This document shows, piece after piece, positions 14,818 through 21,518 of a stretch of DNA of 22,537 nucleotides. The position numbers were made by a program, and so were the translations under genes. How positions within the stretch are numbered: position 1 is the first letter of the stretch; every line of letters begins with the position of its first letter. Under the pieces are notes generated by a model. That model was not told the origin of the DNA. It saw only the letters and a program-made list of their open reading frames with translations, and made no database searches. The DNA is from Planctomycetota bacterium (lineage in GTDB: Bacteria > Planctomycetota > Planctomycetia > Isosphaerales > Isosphaeraceae), in the NCBI GenBank assembly GCA_021777685.1, contig JAJYDH010000028.1, forward strand, positions 1-22,537, read 5' to 3'.

Positions 14818-15348
14818 ATGGCCGAAACGCGCAAGGGCGAAGTGACCATGAAGGGCAACCCGATCGACCTGGTCGGCCCCAGGCTCCAGCCCGGCGACCC
14901 CGCGCCCGACTTCTCGTGCGTCGACACCAACCTGGGCGCCGTCTCGCTCAAGGATTCCGGAGGCAAGGTCCGGCTCTTCAGCGTCGTGCCGTCGCTCGAC
15001 ACCCCGGTTTGCAGCATCCAGACCAAGCGGTTCTCCGACGAGGTGAACGCCCTGGGCGACAAGGTGGCCGCCTTCACCGTGAGCCTCGACCTGCCCTTCG
15101 CCATGAAGCGGTTCTGCGCCGACAACAAGATCGAGAACATCGTCAACCTCTCCGACGCCCACGACCACAGCTTCGGCGAGCATTACGGCGTCCTGATCAG
15201 CGGGCTGCCGATCCCCCTCCTCGCCCGGGCGATCTTCGTGGTCGACGCCAAGGACAAGCTGACGCACGTCGAGATCGTGCCCGAGATCGCCACCGAGCCG
15301 AATTACGACGCGGCGCTGACCGCGCTCAAGTCCGCCGCCGGCGCCTGA
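14818..15348 (+). CDS. tpx: Thiol peroxidase (Tpx-type atypical 2-Cys peroxiredoxin)
   Basis: 176 residues. It reduces hydrogen peroxide and alkyl hydroperoxides using thioredoxin. The peroxidatic Cys65 lies in VVPSLDTPVCSIQTKRF and the resolving Cys100 in FCADNKIENI, the spacing expected for Tpx rather than for AhpC or BCP. The N-terminus (GNPIDLVGPRLQPGDPAPDF) and GVLISGLPIPLLARAIFVVD are also typical. There is no signal peptide, so it should be cytoplasmic. The ATG at 14818 follows AAGGA (14804-14808) by 9 nt; an ATG at 14848 lies inside the conserved start. It converges on the rlmN-like gene. Confidence 0.96.
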   Translation: MAETRKGEVTMKGNPIDLVGPRLQPGDPAPDFSCVDTNLGAVSLKDSGGKVRLFSVVPSLDTPVCSIQTKRFSDEVNALGDKVAAFTVSLDLPFAMKRFCADNKIENIVNLSDAHDHSFGEHYGVLISGLPIPLLARAIFVVDAKDKLTHVEIVPEIATEPNYDAALTALKSAAGA

Positions 15349-15361
15349 GCCGGGCCGATCG

Positions 15362-15400
15362 GCGTGGGTGTCGGCGCGCCGGGGCGTCCGCCACCCACGC
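15362..15400. terminator. Hairpin between convergent tpx and rlmN-like genes
   Basis: A perfect 9-bp stem (15362-15370 with 15392-15400) and a 21-nt loop that itself holds the palindrome CGGCGCGCCG (15372-15381) fill the 52-bp gap between the two stop codons. No T-run is present on either strand, so this could act as a shared 3'-end structure for both transcripts. Confidence 0.45.
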
Positions 15401-16435
15401 TCAGCCTTCCCCGGCCAGGGTCCCGCAGGCGGCCTGGATGTCCTTGCCGCCCGAATAGCGGCGGACGACCGGCTGGCCGACGTGGCGGGACAGGGCGTCG
15501 CGGAACGCCGTCATCTCCCCGGCCGAGGGCGGCGCGAACCGGCCCGTCGGGTCGGTCACGTCGATCAGGTCGAGCCGGACGGGCGTGTCGCCGATCAGCT
15601 CGCCGAGCGCCCGGGCGTCGTCCTCGGAGACGTTCTCGCCCGAGATGCAGACGTAGGAGAGCATGACCCGGTCGCGCCGGGCCAGGGCGTGGCGGCGGGC
15701 GGCGGCCATGACCTCCGCGACGGGCGTCCTCGCGGCGATCGGCACGAGGTCCCGCCGCTTCTCGTCGGTCGCGGCCCCAAGGCTGATCGAGAGGCGGTAG
15801 CGGTGCCCCTCGCGGGTGTAGCGGTCGATCTCGGGGACGAGCCCGACGGTGCTGATCGTGATCTTCGCCGAGCCGATCGACCCGCCGTAGGGGCAGCGGA
15901 GCAGCTCGGCGGCGGCGATCACGCGGTCGTAGTTGAGGAACGGCTCGCCCATCCCCATGAAGACGGCTCCGGTGACGCGACGGCCCTGCGACCGGGCGAG
16001 GTCGCGGGCCTGGACCCACTGATCGACGATCTCCCAGGTCGCCAGGCTCCGCCGGGTCGGCATCCGGGCGGTCGCGCAGAAGGCGCAGGCCATCGCGCAG
16101 CCGACCTGCGAGGACAGGCAGACGCTCACCGCCCCCGGCTTGTGGAGCGGGATCAGGACCGTCTCCACGGCCAGGCCGTCGAAGGTCCGGAACCGGAGCT
16201 TCTGGAAGCCGTCTCCGGGCGAGACGACCGAGGCGTCCCGGGTCAGCCGGGGCAGCGGCGCGACCCGGCCGCCGAGCAGCTTCGGGACCTGGAACGACCG
16301 CCCCCACTCGGCCGGGTCGTGGACCCCGTGGGCGAGGATGGCCGAGGTCAGTCGACGGGCCGCCGGGTCGGGCACGCCCAGGTCGCGCGTCCGGGCCAGG
16401 AACGAGTCGGGCGTCTGGTCGCGGGGGTCCCACAC
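15401..16435 (-). CDS. RlmN/Cfr-family radical SAM 23S rRNA methyltransferase
   Basis: 344 residues from GTG 16435. The [4Fe-4S]-binding CxxxCxxC is Cys113, Cys117, Cys120 (GCAMACAFC). The two mechanistic cysteines of the family also match: Cys106 (CLSSQVGC) and Cys337 (DIQAACGTLAG), equivalent to E. coli RlmN Cys118 and Cys355. GAVFMGMGEPFLNYDRV is the SAM-binding stretch. The family methylates C2 (RlmN) or C8 (Cfr) of A2503 in 23S rRNA. Some positions differ from common RlmN (SISLGAATDEKRRDLVPI; YVCISGENVSEDDA), so it may belong to a divergent subgroup; RlmN function is more likely than Cfr. The start is uncertain: no in-frame ATG lies between the divergent htrA start and the conserved region. 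GTG 16435 fits the promoter candidate upstream, while protein-like sequence continues back to an ATT at 16483. Confidence 0.88.
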   Translation of the reverse strand: MWDPRDQTPDSFLARTRDLGVPDPAARRLTSAILAHGVHDPAEWGRSFQVPKLLGGRVAPLPRLTRDASVVSPGDGFQKLRFRTFDGLAVETVLIPLHKPGAVSVCLSSQVGCAMACAFCATARMPTRRSLATWEIVDQWVQARDLARSQGRRVTGAVFMGMGEPFLNYDRVIAAAELLRCPYGGSIGSAKITISTVGLVPEIDRYTREGHRYRLSISLGAATDEKRRDLVPIAARTPVAEVMAAARRHALARRDRVMLSYVCISGENVSEDDARALGELIGDTPVRLDLIDVTDPTGRFAPPSAGEMTAFRDALSRHVGQPVVRRYSGGKDIQAACGTLAGEG

Positions 16436-16489
16436 TCCGGCAAATCCTCGGCGGCCGAAAATGTCCTCGACGTCCCGGCGAATAGCATT

Positions 16490-16518
16490 ACAGTATCGCG
16501 AAGGGGGCCGGCCGCCAA
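16490..16518 (-). promoter_or_regulatory. Promoter candidate for the rlmN-like gene
   Basis: On the minus strand TTGGCG (16518-16513) and TACTGT (16495-16490) are exactly 17 bp apart, each matching sigma-70 boxes at 4 of 6 positions. The predicted start near 16483 leaves a leader of about 48 nt before GTG 16435, which argues against translation beginning further upstream. Confidence 0.4.
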
Positions 16519-16729
16519 CCCGGCCGATCGACCCTCGGCCCCGGGCGCGACCTCGTCCGACCCGGGCCGCCGGGCGAAAAAACCGGAGGACCGGCCCAAA
16601 CCTTCGCGGACGATCGCTCGTAACAAGGGGACAAGAATTCTCGCCGGGCTGGCACCGAGGCCCGGCGGGACGCGCCGGTTCCTGGCTTCCCATCCGGACG
16701 TCTCGACTCGACAGGAGAAACTTCCCATC

Positions 16730-18277
16730 ATGAAACGCAACGCATTGGCATGGGCGGCCATCGCGATCTCGACCGCCGCCCTGGTCAGCTCCCGGGGTGT
16801 GACCCGGGCCGTCCCGGCGGCCCTGCAGATCTCGCCCGAGGGGCAGAAGCAGGCCCGGGCCCTGGGCGACGCCTTCAACGCCGTCGCCGAGTTCGTCAAG
16901 CCCTCGGTCGTGCAGATCAGCGTCCAGAAGAAGGCCCGGCAGGGCGGCGTGAGGGTCCCCTTCAACGGGGCCCCCGGCAACCCGCACCGCGACCTCGGCC
17001 CCAAGGAGCTCGAGGACATGCTCCGGCAGTTCTTCGGGCCCGACGGCAAGTTCCAGAAGGAGCAGTTCGGCGGCGTGGCCGAGGGGACCGGCTCGGGCTT
17101 CGTCTACGACGAGAAGGGCCACATCGTCACCAACAACCACGTCGTCCAGGACGCCGACAAGATCACCGTCACGTTCTACGACGGCGAGGAGGCCGAGGCC
17201 AAGGTCGTCGGCACCGACCCCAAGGCCGACGTCGCGGTCATCAAGGTCAACCTCACCAACTACCGCCCGCTGGTCAAGGGCAAGAGCGGCAACGTCCGCG
17301 TCGGCGAGTGGGTCCTGGCCATCGGCTCCCCCTTCGGCTTCGAGCAGACCGTCACGTCGGGGATCATCTCGGCGATCGGCCGGAATGACGACCACATCCT
17401 CGGCGGCGACACCTACGAGGACTTCCTCCAGACCGACGCGGCGATCAACCCGGGGAACTCGGGCGGCCCGCTGGTCGACCTCGACGGCAAGGTGATCGGG
17501 ATCAACGCGGCCATCGCCACCTCGACCCGCTCCAGCGCCGGGATCGGCTTCGCCATCCCCATCGACATGGCCGGCCACCTGGCCGACCGGCTCATCAAGG
17601 ACGGCAAGGTCACGCGGGCGATGATCGGCATCGAGCTCCAGCCGCTCACCCCGTCCCTGGCCAAGAATTTCGGGCTGGACCCGAAGACCAAGGGCGTCCT
17701 CGTCGGCAACGTCCTCCCCGGCAGCCCCGGCGACAAGGCCGGCCTCCAGCGGGGCGACGTGATCACCGGATTCGACGACCACCCGGCCAAGAGCGTCCCG
17801 TCGTTCCGAAACCTGGTCTCCACCAGCGAGATCGGCAAGGAATTCCCCCTCACCTTCCTCCGCGACGGGCAGGAGAAGACTGCCAAGGTCACGCTCGTCC
17901 CGTTCGAGACGAGGCTGGCCGATCGCGAGCGGCCCGACCGCCGCGAGGAGCCCAAGCCCGAGGCCGAGAAGGTCGAGCTGGGCAACTTCGGCCTGGACGT
18001 CCAGGAGCTGACGCCCGAGCTGGCCAAGCAGTTCGGCTACAAGGCCGGCGTCAAGGGCGTTATCATCAGCGACGTCAAGGAGGGCAGCTCGGCCGAGGCC
18101 AACGGCCTGGAGTCGGGCATGCTGGTGACGATGATCCTCAAGGACACCAAGAAGACCGAGCTGACCTCGCCCAGGCAGTTCCAGGACCTGGCGGGCAAGG
18201 CGGACGAGCTGACCCTCTACGCCCAGACCCCCGACGGGCGCGGCCGGTTCTTCACGCTGGCCAAGCCCAGCAAGTAA
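16730..18277 (+). CDS. HtrA/DegP-family periplasmic serine protease with two PDZ domains
   Basis: 515 residues. The ATG at 16730 is preceded by AGGAG (16713-16717). An N-terminal signal peptide or anchor (about 1-30: LAWAAIAISTAALVSS) sends it to the periplasm. The trypsin-like domain (about 45-290) has the full triad: His137 (TNNHVV), Asp167 (KADVAVIKV) and Ser244 (NPGNSGGPL). PDZ1 lies at about 300-395 (KTKGVLVGNVLPGSPGDKAG, LQRGDVITGF) and PDZ2 at about 415-510 (VKGVIISDVKEGSSAEANGL). A charged linker (RLADRERPDRREEPKPEAEK) joins them. The family degrades or refolds misfolded envelope proteins as oligomeric cages. The region 60-105 (about, including DLGPKELEDMLRQFFG) corresponds to the LA loop. 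It is divergent from the rlmN-like gene, and tandem hairpins follow it. Confidence 0.95.
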   Translation: MKRNALAWAAIAISTAALVSSRGVTRAVPAALQISPEGQKQARALGDAFNAVAEFVKPSVVQISVQKKARQGGVRVPFNGAPGNPHRDLGPKELEDMLRQFFGPDGKFQKEQFGGVAEGTGSGFVYDEKGHIVTNNHVVQDADKITVTFYDGEEAEAKVVGTDPKADVAVIKVNLTNYRPLVKGKSGNVRVGEWVLAIGSPFGFEQTVTSGIISAIGRNDDHILGGDTYEDFLQTDAAINPGNSGGPLVDLDGKVIGINAAIATSTRSSAGIGFAIPIDMAGHLADRLIKDGKVTRAMIGIELQPLTPSLAKNFGLDPKTKGVLVGNVLPGSPGDKAGLQRGDVITGFDDHPAKSVPSFRNLVSTSEIGKEFPLTFLRDGQEKTAKVTLVPFETRLADRERPDRREEPKPEAEKVELGNFGLDVQELTPELAKQFGYKAGVKGVIISDVKEGSSAEANGLESGMLVTMILKDTKKTELTSPRQFQDLAGKADELTLYAQTPDGRGRFFTLAKPSK

Positions 18278-18289
18278 ACGGCCCGCCGA

Positions 18290-18318
18290 TCGCCGGAGGA
18301 CCTCTCCCCCTCCGGCGA
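18290..18318 (+). terminator. First hairpin after htrA-type gene
   Basis: A perfect 10-bp stem (18290-18299 with 18309-18318) and a 9-nt loop lie 12 bp after the protease stop. No T-run follows, so it is probably an accessory to the stronger terminator just downstream. Confidence 0.45.
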
Positions 18319-18332
18319 CCCGACGACCGTCC

Positions 18333-18371
18333 AGGACGGCCCGGCGCTCTCCCCGCCGGGCCGTCCTCTTT
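18333..18371 (+). terminator. Rho-independent terminator after htrA-type gene
   Basis: A perfect 14-bp GC-rich stem (18333-18346 with 18354-18367) and a 7-nt loop are followed by CTTTTC. This is a strong intrinsic terminator reading on the plus strand. Confidence 0.8.
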
Positions 18372-18494
18372 TCGAAATCAGGCCGGGTTCCCCTCGTCGA
18401 ACGCCGTCGTCGAGGCCGCACAACACCAGCGGGGCAGCGGAGGGGCCCGTCCCCGTTCTCGGGCTCCTTCACCGAGTTCGGGCGGGAAAGCCTC

Positions 18495-19352
18495 TCAGTC
18501 GTGGGCTCGGATCGACCCGACGAGCTCGCTCGGGGGCGTCGGCTTGGTCCCGTGCGGCTTGTAGAGCAGGCTGACGACGACGATCAGGCCCATCCCGGCC
18601 CAGAAAAACCAGCTGTTCATCTCCAGGGGCAGTTGGTACGCCCAGGTCGGCAGCGACTCCCGCCAGCCGCCTGGGAGAGGCTTGAAGCCGGGATGCACGG
18701 CATCGTGAAGGCCGTCGCCGAGGAGCTTCAGCCCGATCCAGCCGACCAGGAAATACGCCCCCGTGGCCAGGCCGTGGAACCGGTCGAGCAGGACCAGGAA
18801 GTAGCCGGCGACGAACCTCATGGCGATGATCCCGAGGATGCCGCCGATGTAGATCACCATCAGCTTGACGTCGACGACCACACCCACGGCCGGGATCGTG
18901 AAGAGCTCGATCCCGCCCAGGTCTTTGGGCAGGGCCTCGGCCGTGGCGACCGCCGCGAGGATCGAGTCGATCGAGAAGACGATGTCCGTCACCTCGACGC
19001 CGATCACCGTCCCCCAGAATCCCTCGCCGAACCGAGACCGGCGGGCCGACCCGTGGTCATCCTGGCCGTGCGAGAGGTGTGAGAGCGCAATATAGAGGAG
19101 GTAAATCCCGCCGACGGCCTTCAAGATCCAGTACTGGAGGACCGAGGCCGCGAACACCACCGCGATCAGCCGGAAGACGAACGCCCCGAGCATCCCGTAC
19201 CGGAGGGCCCGCTTCTGCTGGAGCTTGGGCAGGTGGCGGACCATCACCGCGAGGACGAGCGCGTTGTCGGCGCTCAACAATCCTTCGAGGACCACCAGCG
19301 TCCCCACGGTGCCCAGCAGCCATAAGAATCCGGCGGCATCGATGCCCCACAT
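18495..19352 (-). CDS. TerC-family integral membrane protein
   Basis: 285 residues with about seven to eight hydrophobic helices. The two family motifs, probably metal-coordinating, are LEGLLSADNALVLA (Glu23, Asp29, Asn30) and EVTDIVFSIDSILAA (Glu120, Asp123, Asp129). The cytoplasmic loop between them is short (HGQDDHGSARRSRFGEG). Related TerC/Alx/MeeF-type proteins export manganese or help load exported metalloproteins; despite the name, tellurite resistance is not implied by this gene alone. The ATG at 19352 sits 8 nt after GAGGAG, better than the in-frame GTG at 19361 that touches it. I looked for a yybP-ykoY manganese riboswitch in the leader and did not see one. It converges on the htrA-type gene and is divergent from the VWA gene. 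Confidence 0.92.
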   Translation of the reverse strand: MWGIDAAGFLWLLGTVGTLVVLEGLLSADNALVLAVMVRHLPKLQQKRALRYGMLGAFVFRLIAVVFAASVLQYWILKAVGGIYLLYIALSHLSHGQDDHGSARRSRFGEGFWGTVIGVEVTDIVFSIDSILAAVATAEALPKDLGGIELFTIPAVGVVVDVKLMVIYIGGILGIIAMRFVAGYFLVLLDRFHGLATGAYFLVGWIGLKLLGDGLHDAVHPGFKPLPGGWRESLPTWAYQLPLEMNSWFFWAGMGLIVVVSLLYKPHGTKPTPPSELVGSIRAHD

Positions 19353-19360
19353 GCCGGTCA

Positions 19361-19366
19361 CTCCTC
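19361..19366 (-). promoter_or_regulatory. Ribosome binding site fixing the terC-type start
   Basis: GAGGAG on the minus strand lies 8 nt before the ATG at 19352 and overlaps the competing GTG at 19361, so the ATG is the start. Confidence 0.6.
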
Positions 19367-19452
19367 ACGCAAGGGGGATGGGGCCATGCGGGCGATCGGC
19401 GACTCGGGCCGTTCCGCCAGGTCCGTCCTGATTCGCGACAGGCTAACACAGA

Positions 19453-19480
19453 ATTGTCGGCGCGGCGACCCCTCGGTCAA
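19453..19480 (-). promoter_or_regulatory. Promoter candidate for the terC-type gene
   Basis: On the minus strand TTGACC (19480-19475, 5 of 6 matches) and GACAAT (19458-19453, 4 of 6 matches) are 16 bp apart. The predicted start near 19446 gives a leader of about 94 nt. Confidence 0.35.
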
Positions 19481-19576
19481 GACTCTGCCCCGGCGGATTC
19501 CGGTCGCGAGCTAGCCCGGGGCCGAATCGCGGGTTATGGTGGATGAACCGCTCGAAAGGCTCGGGAGGCGCTCCCC

Positions 19577-20410
19577 GTGATCGGCGCGTCTCCGGACATC
19601 GAGAAACGGGGGGCATACGTGCGACGAGCACCGACAGGGGCGAGACCCGTCACGGCCATCGCCGCGTGCCTGTTTGTCGCCGCGGTCGCCCTCGGGGCTC
19701 GCGGGCAGGCCCCCGCGCCATCGGCCCCCGCCGAGTCCCCCAGCCCTTCCGCGAAGGCCACGCCCAAGCCCAGACCGACCCCCCGACGCGCCAAACCGGC
19801 CGACGACGAGCCGACCGTGATGTCCTCCGAGGCCGCCGCGAAGGCCCGGGGCAAGCCCCTTGAAAGAGACCGTTACGGAGCCGAGCCCGACTGGCGTGAG
19901 GTTCCGCCCTGGCGTCAGACGTCGTTTTTCGGCATCAGGGCCGAGGGGCAGCTCTTCATCTATGTGGTCGACAGCTCGGGAAGCATGGCCGACGAGGACC
20001 GGATCGACCGGGCCAAGCGTGAGCTCCGGCGGAGCGTCGGGGCCCTGCAATCGCCCCAGCAATTCAAGGTGATCTTCTACAACGACCGCCCGATCCCGAT
20101 GCCCGGCGACCTCCCCAAGCCGGCCGACTACCCGTCCAAGATGCAGCTTTCCCGCTGGCTCAACCTCGTCGAGCCGGCGGGCGAGACCGACCCCCGGGGG
20201 GCGCTCGCCCTGGCCCTGGCCATGAGGCCCGATGCCGTCTTCCTCCTGTCCGACGGGGCCTTCCCCGAGGGCACGGCCTCGTCGATCGCCCGGCTCAACC
20301 CCAAGAGGGTGCCGATCCACTGCATCGACCTGGCCAACGGTGCCGCCGGCGACGACCTCCGCAAGATCGCCGCCGAATCCGGCGGGCAGTACGCGGGCCG
20401 GGGGCGTTGA
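19577..20410 (+). CDS. Membrane-anchored or exported VWA-domain protein
   Basis: 277 residues from GTG 19577, which follows GGGAGG (19563-19568) by 8 nt. A second in-frame GTG at 19619 would give a more compact signal peptide, so the start is not certain. A hydrophobic segment (TAIAACLFVAAVALGARG, about 26-43) is followed by a Pro/Ala/Lys-rich linker to about residue 80. The von Willebrand A domain covers about 115-275 with a complete metal-ion-dependent adhesion site: Asp132-x-Ser134-x-Ser136 (VVDSSGSM), Thr204 (GETDPRG) and Asp226 (LLSDGAF). Such domains bind protein ligands through a divalent cation. It ends 13 bp from the stop of the coiled-coil gene on the other strand. The partner is unknown; the neighbours suggest an envelope complex. 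Confidence 0.85.
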   Translation: MIGASPDIEKRGAYVRRAPTGARPVTAIAACLFVAAVALGARGQAPAPSAPAESPSPSAKATPKPRPTPRRAKPADDEPTVMSSEAAAKARGKPLERDRYGAEPDWREVPPWRQTSFFGIRAEGQLFIYVVDSSGSMADEDRIDRAKRELRRSVGALQSPQQFKVIFYNDRPIPMPGDLPKPADYPSKMQLSRWLNLVEPAGETDPRGALALALAMRPDAVFLLSDGAFPEGTASSIARLNPKRVPIHCIDLANGAAGDDLRKIAAESGGQYAGRGR

Positions 20411-20423
20411 GACCGGGCCGCCG

Positions 20424-21518
20424 TCACTGACCGGCCGAGACCGAACCGACGGGGCTCCCGCGGATCGCAGTCCCTTCCGGAAGCGGCCGGGCTGCGACCA
20501 GGAAGCCTCGGGCGTGGAGGTCGTCGCGGAGCTGGCGATAGAGCTTGAAGCCGTCGGGGTAGATCCACATCGTGATCGTGTCCCGGCCGGGGCTGAGCCG
20601 GTTGATCGCCCGGGCATAGGTGGAGGAGGCCGTCCGCGTCCCCTCCAGCGTCTCGCCCCGGTTGTTGCCTTCGGGGACGATCTCCCAGCCGAGCAGGGTA
20701 TAGGACGTGTCGCGAGGATCCATGACCTCGGCGATCCCGTCGGGGACCGACCGGCCCAGTACGTAGCGGAGGGAGAACGCCCCGACCGGCCCGACGGTGG
20801 CGCCCAGCCGACCCCGCTGGCCGCCGGCCCGGAGGCGAATCCGGGCGTCGGTCTTCACCATCTCGACGAGGCGGTCGAGGTCGATGAACGAGACCCGATC
20901 GCGGCGGACCTCGAAGTGGTATTCGGTGCCGTCGGTCGGCTTGGCGACGGCGTTCTTGGCCATCAGGGCCTTCGACTTCGGCTGGGCGACCCGCTCCAGC
21001 GCGGCCAGCTCTTGCTTGAGCTTGTCCCGCTCGCCCTTGAGGAAGCCGCCCTTGGTCGAGACGGCGGCGATCCGGGCGCTGGGGTCGCGGACGCGGTTGG
21101 CGAGCGTCTGGCTCTCGGCCAGGTCCTTGGCGGCCTGGATCGTGGCTTTGTGAAGGGCGTGCTCGGCCTCGGCCAGTCGCGACTCGGCCCGGGCCCGCTC
21201 TCGGGCGGCGTGGTCGAGCGACTCCTCGGCCTTCGCGACGGCGGCGAGGTCGAGAGTCGGTGCGGGAGGGATGGGGGCCGGCGTCCGCTTCGGCCGGGGT
21301 GACGGCTTCGGGGACGCGGCGGGGGCCTCGGCCTCGACGACCTTCGCCGGCTGGGGGGCGGCGGGCCCCACGACCACGGGACGTTCCGGCGCGGGCCTAT
21401 TGCGGAGCTGCCAGGCCCAGACGGCCGCCAGCGCCAGCAGCACGAGCGCCGGCCGGGCGACGATCCGGCCGTAGGAGTCGTGCGGCGAGGGCCCCTGGTT
21501 GGAAGGTTGTTCGGGCAT
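20424..21518 (-). CDS. Inner-membrane coiled-coil protein of unknown function
   Basis: 364 residues, family not recognised. A short cytoplasmic N-terminus is followed by one transmembrane helix (about 22-37, PALVLLALAAVWAW), a Pro/Ala-rich linker (about 42-88), a coiled coil (about 90-185, rich in Ala/Glu/Arg/Lys heptads) and a C-terminal globular part (about 195-364) beginning near YHFEVRRDRVSFIDLDRLV. The end contains TMWIYPDGFKLYRQLRDDL (about 316-334), which resembles a segment of the protein encoded just upstream. The ATG at 21518 shares one base with the TGA of that upstream gene (TGATG), so the two are translationally coupled. The topology suggests a protein reaching from the inner membrane into the periplasm. 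Confidence 0.8.
   Translation of the reverse strand: MPEQPSNQGPSPHDSYGRIVARPALVLLALAAVWAWQLRNRPAPERPVVVGPAAPQPAKVVEAEAPAASPKPSPRPKRTPAPIPPAPTLDLAAVAKAEESLDHAARERARAESRLAEAEHALHKATIQAAKDLAESQTLANRVRDPSARIAAVSTKGGFLKGERDKLKQELAALERVAQPKSKALMAKNAVAKPTDGTEYHFEVRRDRVSFIDLDRLVEMVKTDARIRLRAGGQRGRLGATVGPVGAFSLRYVLGRSVPDGIAEVMDPRDTSYTLLGWEIVPEGNNRGETLEGTRTASSTYARAINRLSPGRDTITMWIYPDGFKLYRQLRDDLHARGFLVAARPLPEGTAIRGSPVGSVSAGQ

Noticed and set aside
15368..16729. N-terminal extension of the htrA-type protease
   Set aside because: It would run antisense through the entire rlmN-like gene; the signal peptide and ribosome site support ATG 16730.
18495..19352. Tellurite resistance operon
   Set aside because: No terA/B/D/E/Z genes are near; a lone TerC-family protein more likely handles metals such as manganese.
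19353..19446. yybP-ykoY manganese riboswitch before the terC-type gene
   Set aside because: This class often precedes terC genes, but its conserved loop sequences were not found in the leader.
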